Assembly: GCA_934796775.1 (NCBI GenBank)
Contig: CAKVPH010000005.1
Span: 1 to 64,000 of the forward strand
DNA from: an uncultured Clostridia bacterium
Lineage (GTDB): Bacteria; Bacillota; Clostridia; Christensenellales; Borkfalkiaceae
DNA length: 64,000 nucleotides
Reading direction: 5' to 3'
In this document: positions 35,069 to 44,116 of the stretch, one piece after another
Layout of the letters: each line of letters begins with the position of its first letter
Position numbering within the stretch: the first letter of the stretch is position 1
The notes under the pieces: generated by a model
What the model was told of the DNA's origin: nothing
Databases searched by the model: none
Seen by the model: the letters and a program-made list of their open reading frames with translations, nothing else
Translations under genes and position numbers: made by a program

Positions 35069-37399
35069 ATGAATTTAAAATTTATCATAGCAATAATAAT
35101 TTCAATATTGATGAGTTTGACTGTAATAGCCGGAGTAAAAGCGGTCGGCGGCGGAACGTCAGGTTCATCAACAGACGAACCTTCGGTGAGTTGCGAGCAT
35201 GTTCGAGTAAAGGTTGAAGCAGTGGAAGCGACCTGTACGGAAAACGGCTTAACCGAAGGTGAAAAATGTAATAAATGCGGCAAAGTGTTAGTATCGCAAA
35301 AGGTAATACCTGCACTCGGGCATAAGATCGTAATAGATGAACCTGTGGAAGCGACAACGACAACGCCGGGCTTAACGGCAGGTTCACATTGTTCTGTATG
35401 TAATGCGGTTTTGGTTGCGCAAGAGACAATACCGGCGATAGGCGCATATGAAATCGTATTAACGATTCGAGATTATAAATATGCGGATAGTCTTTGTTAT
35501 TTTATAGACGGCGATCCTGAACACGCGGTAATAATACCGACAACCGGAGAAAACGTACAGCTTACGATTCGAGCTAAGAAAGAACTTGTATTGTATGCTT
35601 TGAGTGAAACGTCGTTTGACTGGGACAACCTTAATTTAGAGTGCAGTGGCGGAGTAACTGTACACAGTCATTCTTTGGGTATAATAACGCTTACTGTGAC
35701 CGGGAACGGAAATGTAACGCTTGACGGAGTAATTTGCACCCACGGCAAGAATTTAGTAACCGATGAGGGGATAGAAGCGACGTGTACGGTTGCGGGAAAA
35801 ACAGAAGGCAAGCATTGTTCGCGTTGTAATGTTGTAACGGTAGCGCAAACGGACATAGCCGCTCTTGGCCACGAAGAGGTAATAGATCCCGCTGTGGAAG
35901 CGACTACTACGACAACAGGCTTAACCGAAGGCAAGCATTGTTCAAGGTGTAATGCGGTTTTGGTCGCACAAGAAGTGATACCAGTCAAAGAGGAGGAGAA
36001 TCCGACGGAGCCGACTTTAAGCATAGGACGAGTTATTACCGGTGATATTACAAGTAGTCAAACGGTGGTTGCTTTAAGTGATTGGACTTTTTCAGACGAA
36101 GATAATGCGGCAGTAAAGGCGTTTTTTGAAAATTATAGTAGTTTGTCTTTAAAAGAACTTTTTGTATCGTTATCTCTTGATTTTAATGAAAAAGTATCAA
36201 TAAAAAATACAAATATAACTGCATATTTAAGTGAGTTTGAAAAATTATCTGCGGAATGTGTTGTTTTCGCTATAAAAGAAGGGTCGAAATATATATTAGA
36301 TACAGAGAAAGGTGGAATGTGTTTTGAAATATTATCGTCCGACTTAGCAAATAAAAATTATGAAGACGAAGAAGCAAATATTATTCTTTGCGCTCTTGAT
36401 ATTGGTAATGGGGCTTTTTCGTTATGTCCTTGTATAAATCGCAGTTCGGGAATATGGAGTTCGACGTTCGATTATTTTGGAGTTTTCTTTTTAATAGAAC
36501 GTAAATATATGCCGCAAGTAATATCTGAAGGTAGTTATTTATTTTCAGAACAGCCTGATTTAGAAAGTGATGTAGCTGAAAAAGCTAATGGATATTTTGC
36601 TGAAGGCGGAGTCTTTGAAGGTGATATAGAATTTATTTCTAACAATACGACTTTTAAAAATATATTTTTAGATTATTCGAGCGGGTTTATATACTATGTC
36701 CCGGCAGAGGGCGATATGGTGAAAGTTTACGAAGCGTCATCAGGTTGGACTGATAGTGCATTCAGAACTATAGATTTAGTAGAATGTAGTTTTAATTATT
36801 TTGCAAATAGTTATTTTACTGCAAACGCAGATAAAAAATATGTAGTTAAAGCCGGAACATATGCATTTAAAGATAACCCGGTAATACCGCAAGCAATGGG
36901 GCCGTTTTCATTTAAGTGTGACGGCAAAGAGTATTCTGCGTTTTCGTCTGTTGCAGGCGGACCTGATGATGAAAACGGTGCACCATATTATTTATGCTTT
37001 TTTGAAAGCAACGGAACCAGAACTATAGTTGCAAGATATTATAGTGCTGAGTCAATAACGTGGGTTGATGAAAAGTATAAAGTTATAGTAGTGGAAACGG
37101 ATCAGATAGTGTTGCATGATGCATTAGAATGGTGTAATGAAAATTTCAAAGATTTAGTAACATTTTCTATTGAAATTGCAATCAATGGTGAACCTGTAAT
37201 GTATAACGATTGTGTCGCGGAAGATGGAATGCTTTTAAGTGATTGGTTTAATTCGGCTTACAATGTGCATAACGTTCAATATCCTTTACAAGCTGAAGAT
37301 TGTCCGGAAGGATATATTCCCGTAGCCTTTGATCCGGGAACAAAAATAACGCAAGGTTGTGGGTTGTCGCTGATGAAAGTTGCTCCTTATGTAGAATAA
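35069..37399 (+). CDS. Secreted prophage protein with CxxC repeats (776 aa)
   Basis: 776 aa from the ATG at 35069 with AAAGGAG 8 nt upstream; the frame opens 48 nt earlier inside the terminator stem. Residues 1-25 form a signal or anchor helix. Two pairs of about 40-residue repeats follow (roughly 42-125 and 225-310), each ending in HCSxCNAVLVAQ-type C-x-x-C segments and G-H. Similar cysteine repeats are common in cell-surface proteins of gut Firmicutes. The remaining 460 residues are unrecognised and beta-rich. No C-terminal membrane helix. A virion tip or surface role is inferred. Confidence 0.7.
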   Translation: MNLKFIIAIIISILMSLTVIAGVKAVGGGTSGSSTDEPSVSCEHVRVKVEAVEATCTENGLTEGEKCNKCGKVLVSQKVIPALGHKIVIDEPVEATTTTPGLTAGSHCSVCNAVLVAQETIPAIGAYEIVLTIRDYKYADSLCYFIDGDPEHAVIIPTTGENVQLTIRAKKELVLYALSETSFDWDNLNLECSGGVTVHSHSLGIITLTVTGNGNVTLDGVICTHGKNLVTDEGIEATCTVAGKTEGKHCSRCNVVTVAQTDIAALGHEEVIDPAVEATTTTTGLTEGKHCSRCNAVLVAQEVIPVKEEENPTEPTLSIGRVITGDITSSQTVVALSDWTFSDEDNAAVKAFFENYSSLSLKELFVSLSLDFNEKVSIKNTNITAYLSEFEKLSAECVVFAIKEGSKYILDTEKGGMCFEILSSDLANKNYEDEEANIILCALDIGNGAFSLCPCINRSSGIWSSTFDYFGVFFLIERKYMPQVISEGSYLFSEQPDLESDVAEKANGYFAEGGVFEGDIEFISNNTTFKNIFLDYSSGFIYYVPAEGDMVKVYEASSGWTDSAFRTIDLVECSFNYFANSYFTANADKKYVVKAGTYAFKDNPVIPQAMGPFSFKCDGKEYSAFSSVAGGPDDENGAPYYLCFFESNGTRTIVARYYSAESITWVDEKYKVIVVETDQIVLHDALEWCNENFKDLVTFSIEIAINGEPVMYNDCVAEDGMLLSDWFNSAYNVHNVQYPLQAEDCPEGYIPVAFDPGTKITQGCGLSLMKVAPYVE

Positions 37400-37412
37400 A
37401 CAGGTGAACGAA

Positions 37413-40328
37413 ATGAAAAAAAGGATAAAATTGATATTATCGTTTATAGCGATAATGCTAATGTCTGTATTTGGCGGGATAATGGCAAGCAGTCCGCAAA
37501 CAGTAGAAGCGGCAGAGTCTACGGGAACGTTGTTTACCGGCGTTCCTGAACCTGCGTTATATGTAGCGTATGGCTCTGAAACTGTTCAGGTTGGTATTTA
37601 TATACCTATTGCGTTAGATTCGCACTCGGAAGAATATGAAAGCGGCGAATATTTTATGGTAGTAATGCGAAGCGAAACGCTAAGTAAATATTATAATTTA
37701 AAAAATGGTGCATGTGAGTTGAAAGCTGAGGAATCGAAGAGTAAGCATTCACATTCTAATGATAACTCATCGATTATAATTTTAACGGATAGCTCATTTA
37801 AAAACGGTTTAAAAGATTATTGTGATGATTTTTATATATATTCGCCATTGGATAATATGCCAAACATTACGGTAGGTGATAATGCGCCAAATTGTTTTTT
37901 AAACGGAACACCATTGTTTTGGTCAGTGCCTGAAGATATAGATAAAGAATATTATTATTACGCCGCGCTTTTTAAATTTGCGCACGGAGTACCTTTTACC
38001 GGGAATTGTGTGGAAACATTTACATGTAAAGAGGTAAGCGGTGCGGCTGCCCCTGTGTCTGTAAAAGAGCAAGCTTACTTTTTCCTTGAAAATTCTACGA
38101 CTAAAAACAGGGCAAGCAGAAAAGCATATCAAGAACTTTTAGGAATTTATACAGGGAACGAAGCCATGCCCGTTACTGTAAAGTATAAATCATTAGTTGA
38201 TTATGGCGTGGTTCAAGAAAGTGTAAAGACTTTTACTATGAATAGTTTGTTTGCGCAAAGTAAAGATTCGGCATTGCAGAATATGTATTCGAAGTTGGCA
38301 GACGTTAGCGGTTTATCGTCGTTTAATTGCGTGTATCGTGATTTTTGGGAGATCGTTGACGGCATACGCCATAAAACGGAAGAAAAGATAATCTTACAAG
38401 CAAAGGACTATAAATACGAATACAACAAAAGTGACAGCGCGACGATAACGGTATTATACGAAGATTTTAAATACAAAGATTTTTCGATTCGTGTGACGAA
38501 TAACGATCCTGATAATCATTTAACTGTAGACCTTTATTCTGCAAACGTTGTAGAAACTACCGAAAGTTATACACTTGTATTTGAGTATAGTGACTTAAAT
38601 GCCCGATTACTTAATAAATGCGGTTGGCTTGTTCAACTTTGCGATGCGGATTTTAATGGAACGGGCGTAATAAGTAATAATTCGGAAAAAATACAAGTGA
38701 ACGTAGCTTCTGATAAATTGACGGTAACGTTTGCAAAGGCGAATGAAGCTGAACTTATGAACTTGCGTATTTGCGTTTCTGCCGAAATAGTGCCTGACAG
38801 GCTCGTGAATTATACTGTTCGATATAACAGTGTATTAGTTGACGGAGACGGCAACGTAAGCGAGCAAGAGTTAAATTCGCCTGTTTCGACGTGTTATTTA
38901 TCTGATATCGATAATTTAAATTACTTAGATAATTTAATGCTTAAACACGGCGATTTTATAAATTCCGCGTTGGAACCTGTAGGACTATGCGGCGTTCAGT
39001 ACTTAGAACCGTCTAAATGTAATTTGATAAAGGTTGATGATGATAACTTTATTATAACGGTAGATTATAAATATCATACGATTTTGCGTGTGAAAGTCGC
39101 GGGCGTATTTAAGCATTTTGTAGCGTTAAATCCGTATAAAGTAAGGTATACGCTTACAGATTTGAGTGTGGTAGTTCCTAGCGGTTTGCGTGTAAAAAAT
39201 ATCGAAGTGTCCGAGGGTTTAAGTGCTAATTTTGACGATAGAACCGTATCAAACAGTTATTTAACAGTTGAATCAGATTTCTATTCAAAAAAAATACTTA
39301 ACGTTGATTTTGCACTTACGGATAAGTGGAAAGTAAACGTAGAATATTTAAAGAATTATGCATATAAAAATTCGAACGGGCAAACAGAGAGTTCGGGTTT
39401 TGCCGTAAAAGATTGTATCGAAAAGGAAGTAGCGTTAAGTGAATTTAATTCGATTTATACGCCAACCGAGGCAGAACTTAAGAAATTTTTGAATATGGAA
39501 AGTTTGAACGTAATAGGCGAGTTCGGAACTGTGGACATGGACAAGACGATAGTTGAACGTATAGGCGAGGTTTATTACATAAAGTTGAATTATTGTTCAA
39601 CCTCGCTCAGAATGATACAGTCAGACGGACAAGCCACGATCTTAAACGTTCCATTGATAAGTTTTGCCGCCTGGGCGGATAAAATAGATGCTAACTGGGC
39701 GATTGATATACTTAATATGCCGGGCAAACAAGTATTTAAATCACAGAAAGACGTTAAACGCGAGGACTTATACGGATATTTTTACGTTGCAGTATTCAAA
39801 GAGCAAGTAAAGAATTTTAATTCGTATTTTGCGGGATATACGTCATCGGGCGTATCTTGCTTTTTTAACGCTAAAGAGGTTGTCGGCAGTGACTTATATA
39901 AGTTTTGCGAATCTTTAGGGCTTCCGGGCGTGTTTTTTACGTTTGGAACTAAGCTAATAGCTCAGGTTATCGGGGAAGCGTTACATCCTGAATACGGGAC
40001 GTATTACTCATACTTTAGCTTTATCGACGGATCGCTTCCTACAAATGAGGGCTTGTTTGTGTCTAATTCTAAGGCGGATCATGCATTTGATAGGGATACG
40101 GCGTTTGAAAATACTGTTGAAGACACAAAGGACAATATAAGTAATTGGTGGAACAGTAATAACGAACTTGTAAAGGGTGTAAAGGTTGTTTTGGGCGTAT
40201 TCGGCGTGATAGCGTTAGCGCTTGTGATACTCAACGTGATTCCTTTATTTACAAACGCTGTCGGACGAATAAAAACAAGCAACATTGAACGTACAAAAAC
40301 TCCCGCTCGAAAAAAGCGCAAGCATTAA
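37413..40328 (+). CDS. Large secreted, C-terminally anchored protein (pIII-like candidate)
   Basis: 971 aa from the ATG at 37413 (AGGTGA just upstream; a GTG 9 nt earlier is possible). Signal peptide ends about residue 34 (…SSPQTVEAAE). A long extracytoplasmic region follows, then a single membrane helix near the C-terminus (VVLGVFGVIALALVILNVIPLF) and a short basic tail ending KKRKH. This signal peptide, big ectodomain, C-terminal anchor plan is that of filamentous phage adsorption protein pIII, though roughly twice the usual size. No domain was recognised. Confidence 0.65.
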   Translation: MKKRIKLILSFIAIMLMSVFGGIMASSPQTVEAAESTGTLFTGVPEPALYVAYGSETVQVGIYIPIALDSHSEEYESGEYFMVVMRSETLSKYYNLKNGACELKAEESKSKHSHSNDNSSIIILTDSSFKNGLKDYCDDFYIYSPLDNMPNITVGDNAPNCFLNGTPLFWSVPEDIDKEYYYYAALFKFAHGVPFTGNCVETFTCKEVSGAAAPVSVKEQAYFFLENSTTKNRASRKAYQELLGIYTGNEAMPVTVKYKSLVDYGVVQESVKTFTMNSLFAQSKDSALQNMYSKLADVSGLSSFNCVYRDFWEIVDGIRHKTEEKIILQAKDYKYEYNKSDSATITVLYEDFKYKDFSIRVTNNDPDNHLTVDLYSANVVETTESYTLVFEYSDLNARLLNKCGWLVQLCDADFNGTGVISNNSEKIQVNVASDKLTVTFAKANEAELMNLRICVSAEIVPDRLVNYTVRYNSVLVDGDGNVSEQELNSPVSTCYLSDIDNLNYLDNLMLKHGDFINSALEPVGLCGVQYLEPSKCNLIKVDDDNFIITVDYKYHTILRVKVAGVFKHFVALNPYKVRYTLTDLSVVVPSGLRVKNIEVSEGLSANFDDRTVSNSYLTVESDFYSKKILNVDFALTDKWKVNVEYLKNYAYKNSNGQTESSGFAVKDCIEKEVALSEFNSIYTPTEAELKKFLNMESLNVIGEFGTVDMDKTIVERIGEVYYIKLNYCSTSLRMIQSDGQATILNVPLISFAAWADKIDANWAIDILNMPGKQVFKSQKDVKREDLYGYFYVAVFKEQVKNFNSYFAGYTSSGVSCFFNAKEVVGSDLYKFCESLGLPGVFFTFGTKLIAQVIGEALHPEYGTYYSYFSFIDGSLPTNEGLFVSNSKADHAFDRDTAFENTVEDTKDNISNWWNSNNELVKGVKVVLGVFGVIALALVILNVIPLFTNAVGRIKTSNIERTKTPARKKRKH

Positions 40329-40350
40329 CTTTAATTTATAATAAATAATT

Positions 40351-40386
40351 CCCTTGCAGAGTATAAAAAGCCCTGCAAGGGTTATT
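40351..40386 (+). terminator. Hairpin after the pIII-like gene
   Basis: CCCTTGCAG (40351-40359) pairs with CTGCAAGGG (40373-40381), followed by TTATTT. Confidence 0.7.
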
Positions 40387-40413
40387 TGTCGCTTTTAAAG
40401 CTGAAGGAAGAGA

Positions 40414-40500
40414 ATGAAAAAGAGAATAATTTATATTTTAATGTTGTTTATTATTGTTTTTGTGATAGGTTATTTTATATACACAGGAAAACAGATATGA
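40414..40500 (+). CDS. 28-aa single-span membrane peptide (minor coat candidate)
   Basis: GGAAG lies 5 nt before the ATG. The 28-aa product has a basic start (MKKR), one membrane helix from residue 5 to 23, and a short polar end. Its TGA overlaps the ATG of the pI-like ATPase (ATGA), so the two are translationally coupled. Filamentous phages encode 30-35-residue membrane peptides (pVII and pIX types) that cap the virion. Size, topology and coupling support the same idea here, but sequence identity to known ones cannot be shown. Confidence 0.65.
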   Translation: MKKRIIYILMLFIIVFVIGYFIYTGKQI

Positions 40501-42797
40501 CTAAAGAAGAACGTAGAGAATACATAAAAACTCATAGAGATTGTTTAATAGTGAGTATCGGAATAACAGTAATATTTATACTGTTTGGCGTTTTTAAATT
40601 TAATGGCTTTATCGGCCGTTTAATTGAGTCAGTCCGCGATTTAGGGCTATCGGCGGCTTATTATTTTTGCGACGTGTTTGAATTGCCTCTCGCGGTAATA
40701 CCAACGGTGAATCAATATCCTAAAATACCGTATTTTAATTTTTTAGGTGGCGAAGCACCTGAAATTCCTGTTCCGAAAGAGTTTTTAAAGTTTGCCGAAA
40801 ATTGGGGAGTTTTTTGGGAACTATGGAAAACGAAAGATAATTTTTTAGGGTATTTATCTGCTCTTGGCGATTTTCTTATAATGTTTTCAAAACTGATAGT
40901 TTTTTTAATGCCCTTAATCGTTGTGTTCAGGATCTTATTTGTAAAAATGATGAGTAAGAAAAATAATGATTATAATGCGGACACAAAGACATTGAAAGAC
41001 TTTAAGCGTATATTGAACGTAACATATAGACCTGTAAAACAATGGATATTGAGATTTAACGAGTTTATTCGGCACGCTACTGTATTTTTTACAGTTTGGG
41101 TAATAATATGGCTGTGTTATTTTAATATCTTTACAATCTTAATTGAAGCTGTAGCGTATTATCTGTATTTTATAGTGTCGTTTGACGTTGCAAATTTATA
41201 TCGTCAATTTTATAAATTGTTATTAGATTTGTGGGGGTTATTAACCTTTTTCCCTTTAGCCGTTTGGCTTGTTGCGGTCGTGGTGATTTTAAATAAAATC
41301 GGCTGTAGTGTAGGGTATAAGCGTTTGCGTCATAACGAGGCAAAAAACGGCGGAGTGGTAAGCGAACGCGGCGTAGTAACAATCGTTTATGGCGAAATGG
41401 GCGCGGGAAAAACTGCGCTTATAACGGATATGGCTTTATCAGAAAATAACTTGTTACGCGATCAAGCTTTTGAAATAATACTTGAATGTGATTTAAAGTT
41501 TCCGAATTTTCCTTGGATAATTCTTGAGAATGAATTGAAAAGATGTTTTGAGTTTCATACGGTTTTTTCTTTATTTACGGTTAGAGAATGGATCAAGAAA
41601 AAGAAAGAGCGTTTTAACAAAAGCCCGGAACGCCGTCGCATATTCGATTATGATTTTGAGTGTTATGAAATGAAATTTGACGATAAATTAAAGACATATG
41701 ATATATGGGAAATACTTGAGCAATATGCGTGTGCGTATTTAATTTACACGGTTGAATCGTCGTATATAATTTCTTCGTACTCTATACGATCCGATACCTT
41801 GCTTAAGGATATCGGTAATTTTCCGCTGTACGATAAAGATTTTTTTGAACGCGATTCGAGTTTGCAGGACAGTTATTCCCGTCATTCCCATATTCTTGAT
41901 TTTGATATGTTGCGTTTGGGTAAAGTTATGCTTGAAAATAACCCTTTCAGAAAAGCGTTCGGGTTCGGCGTGTACGTCATCTCGGAAATCGATAAGGAGC
42001 GTAAAAATACTGTCGAATTGCAGGAGGTAAAACGTGGATCAGAGGAATGTAATCAGAAAAATGATCTTTTTAATTGTCTTTTGAAAATAGCTCGTCACCC
42101 GTGTGTAGTAGCGAATCGTGTATTTATAAAAGTATTCGCAGATTTGCAAAGACCGTCCAGCTTAGGCGCAGACGCGCGCGAACTCGGTCAAGTCGTGTAT
42201 ATTCAAGGACAAACGGATATAACGCCGGTATTGCCGTTTTATAGTCCATTTTGGACGTTTGAAATGCTGTATTTAAAATTGTATGATAAGTTCACAGACA
42301 TTTATCCGCAGTACAGATATTCTCACGGCGATAACACGTTGCTCATTTTCATATATAAACATATAGTGAGTTTTTTAGCTAAGTATTACCACGGCGTTTA
42401 TAACACTTTCGGGTGTAGTACTATGAAACTTATCTTAGAAGACGGATCTTTGAGTGGTGAAAAGGTAGAACGGCGGTGGTTCAAAATGCCGAAGAAGATT
42501 TATTCTGCTCGATATTGCACAGATTGTTTTTCTGCCATATTCGATATGCGCGGGCAGGATAACGCTATCGGTATCGACGATATACCTGAATTTTCAACGC
42601 TCAGAGCGACGTGGGCAGAATTACAACTCGAGCATAGCTTTTTCCAAAGAGATTTGGAACTTATGTGTACTAATTCAAACGATAATGGTAATACGGTTAT
42701 AACAGACATAAAAGCCAAAAAAAACGAGTCTGATAAAGCCGTTGAGCCTGAACCGTTATACGATTATGATGAAATTTTAAATTTAGGAAGAAAATAA
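40497..42797 (+). CDS. Zot/pI-like P-loop membrane ATPase
   Basis: 766 aa from the ATG at 40497. Four or more membrane helices lie in residues 15-275. The ATPase domain follows: Walker A GEMGAGKTALI at 299-309, a hydrophobic strand ending in acidic residues (VYVISEID, near 490-497), and ADLQRPSSLGADAREL near 548. The last part is well preserved in pI/HerA-like motors. In filamentous phages pI drives virion assembly and export through the membrane. Unlike classical pI, the ATPase is C-terminal to the membrane segments. A conjugation coupling protein is an alternative but no relaxase is present. Confidence 0.7.
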   Translation: MTKEERREYIKTHRDCLIVSIGITVIFILFGVFKFNGFIGRLIESVRDLGLSAAYYFCDVFELPLAVIPTVNQYPKIPYFNFLGGEAPEIPVPKEFLKFAENWGVFWELWKTKDNFLGYLSALGDFLIMFSKLIVFLMPLIVVFRILFVKMMSKKNNDYNADTKTLKDFKRILNVTYRPVKQWILRFNEFIRHATVFFTVWVIIWLCYFNIFTILIEAVAYYLYFIVSFDVANLYRQFYKLLLDLWGLLTFFPLAVWLVAVVVILNKIGCSVGYKRLRHNEAKNGGVVSERGVVTIVYGEMGAGKTALITDMALSENNLLRDQAFEIILECDLKFPNFPWIILENELKRCFEFHTVFSLFTVREWIKKKKERFNKSPERRRIFDYDFECYEMKFDDKLKTYDIWEILEQYACAYLIYTVESSYIISSYSIRSDTLLKDIGNFPLYDKDFFERDSSLQDSYSRHSHILDFDMLRLGKVMLENNPFRKAFGFGVYVISEIDKERKNTVELQEVKRGSEECNQKNDLFNCLLKIARHPCVVANRVFIKVFADLQRPSSLGADARELGQVVYIQGQTDITPVLPFYSPFWTFEMLYLKLYDKFTDIYPQYRYSHGDNTLLIFIYKHIVSFLAKYYHGVYNTFGCSTMKLILEDGSLSGEKVERRWFKMPKKIYSARYCTDCFSAIFDMRGQDNAIGIDDIPEFSTLRATWAELQLEHSFFQRDLELMCTNSNDNGNTVITDIKAKKNESDKAVEPEPLYDYDEILNLGRK

Positions 42798-42830
42798 TTT
42801 GAGAACTTTAAAAATTACAGGAGTTTTTTA

Positions 42831-43781
42831 ATGAGTTCACCGTATCAAATAGGTTTATTTAACGATAAGCAAAAAAATCCGTATCTTAAAACATACAAGA
42901 TATATCATGACGGCAGTCATTATATTGCTCGGGAGAAAATACGCGGGCGTAGCGGCGTGCGTATAAGAAAAGTTAAATCAGATTTTGAGATATTATTCGA
43001 TTTGATTTTTGAGCAGGCAATGCAAACGGGTTTGTCTGACCGAAAAAAACTAAGCGACTATATTGTAAATTCGTTTAAGGAAGATTATTGTATAGACGTT
43101 CCAACGCTTGCCGAAGACGTGGAAAAGCTGTTAAATAAAATGTTTCGTAATATTTGGAAAAGAGAAAAGCGATTTCGTCGTAAAGCATTTTTAAACCATT
43201 GGAATTATTTTGTTACTTTTACATATGACGGCACAAAACATACCGAAACGACTTTTATAAAAAAGTTAAGGAAATGTTTGTCTAACTTACATAATCGGCG
43301 TGGTTGGCGTTATATTGGCGTAAGTGAGCGTGGTGAAGAACACGGAAGATTCCATTATCATTTTTTACTCTACGTGCCTGACGGGCAAATGGTGGGTAAA
43401 CTTTGCCAAAGAAAAGATTATAGCCGAAAGCGCGGAACGGTCCAAAAAACAATAAGTAATGATTTTTTTGAAAAGAGATTCGGTAAGAACGATTTTCAGG
43501 AGATTATAATGCAAGTGCGGGGTAAAGGTGCCGTTTCGTATTGCCTTAAATATATGCGAAAAACAAACGCTCGGGCAATTTATAGTCGTGGTGTTCCTAC
43601 TGAGCTTGAAATAGAATTAGACGGGAAATACGCGTTTGCCGTGGAGTTAAGTAATGGTAAGGTTATATTTTTTAAAAAGGAGTATAAAAGTTGGGTAATT
43701 TGCGATAGCTTTGTTAAAAATATTATGCTTGAAACGTCAGAAACGTCATATTATACGTCTGCAGTTCGGCTAATATCCTGA
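42831..43781 (+). CDS. HUH rolling-circle replication initiator
   Basis: 316 aa. Motif I YFVTFTYDGT (near residue 125), the metal-binding HUH motif in GRFHYHFLLYVP (H-Y-H), and the nicking motif VSYCLKYMRK with Tyr and Lys in Y-x-x-K spacing are in the right order. Such proteins nick one strand at the double-strand origin and restart replication. GGAG lies 8 nt before the ATG. It sits directly before the hairpin-rich intergenic region that probably holds the origin. Confidence 0.88.
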   Translation: MSSPYQIGLFNDKQKNPYLKTYKIYHDGSHYIAREKIRGRSGVRIRKVKSDFEILFDLIFEQAMQTGLSDRKKLSDYIVNSFKEDYCIDVPTLAEDVEKLLNKMFRNIWKREKRFRRKAFLNHWNYFVTFTYDGTKHTETTFIKKLRKCLSNLHNRRGWRYIGVSERGEEHGRFHYHFLLYVPDGQMVGKLCQRKDYSRKRGTVQKTISNDFFEKRFGKNDFQEIIMQVRGKGAVSYCLKYMRKTNARAIYSRGVPTELEIELDGKYAFAVELSNGKVIFFKKEYKSWVICDSFVKNIMLETSETSYYTSAVRLIS

Positions 43782-44116
43782 TTTTTACTGCAATTAAATA
43801 AGACAAATTCATGCGCCTATGAGAAAACATACGGCGCAATTTTTCGTTGCAAAAAGTAAAAAAACAATAAAAAACCAACAATTTTACAAAAAAATTTATT
43901 TAAAAAAATAAAAACGGCGCGTTGCAAAAAGGCGATTAGCCGGGCAACGTGCCGATATTTTTAAGGTAAGGAGGGTATTTTAGGCTCGGAGTATTGCGCG
44001 CCCCTTGTCCGCGGCGCATCGCGCCGCGCTCGTAAAGACAAGGGGGCGCGTAATGCTCATTTACTAAAATTAAAGCATAAAAATCAAAGATTTTGAGAGA
44101 GATTTTAAAGCTGACT
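43782..44116. other. Hairpin-rich phage intergenic region (origin/packaging candidate)
   Basis: 335 bp without a gene, directly after the HUH initiator. Nested hairpin 1 at 43915-43954 has the arms CGGCGCGTTGC and GCAACGTGCCG around GGC-gatta-GCC. Hairpin 2 at 43989-44058 has a stem of about 21 bp (GAGTATTGCGCGCC… with …GGCGCGTAATGCTC) topped by GCGGCGC-atc-GCGCCGC. These are GC-rich islands in AT-rich DNA. Filamentous phage genomes carry replication origins and one long packaging hairpin in this kind of gap. Confidence 0.65.

Noticed and set aside
40497..42797. Calling the protein a Zot enterotoxin
   Set aside because: The Zot name for this family reflects a phage morphogenesis ATPase; nothing indicates a toxin fragment here.
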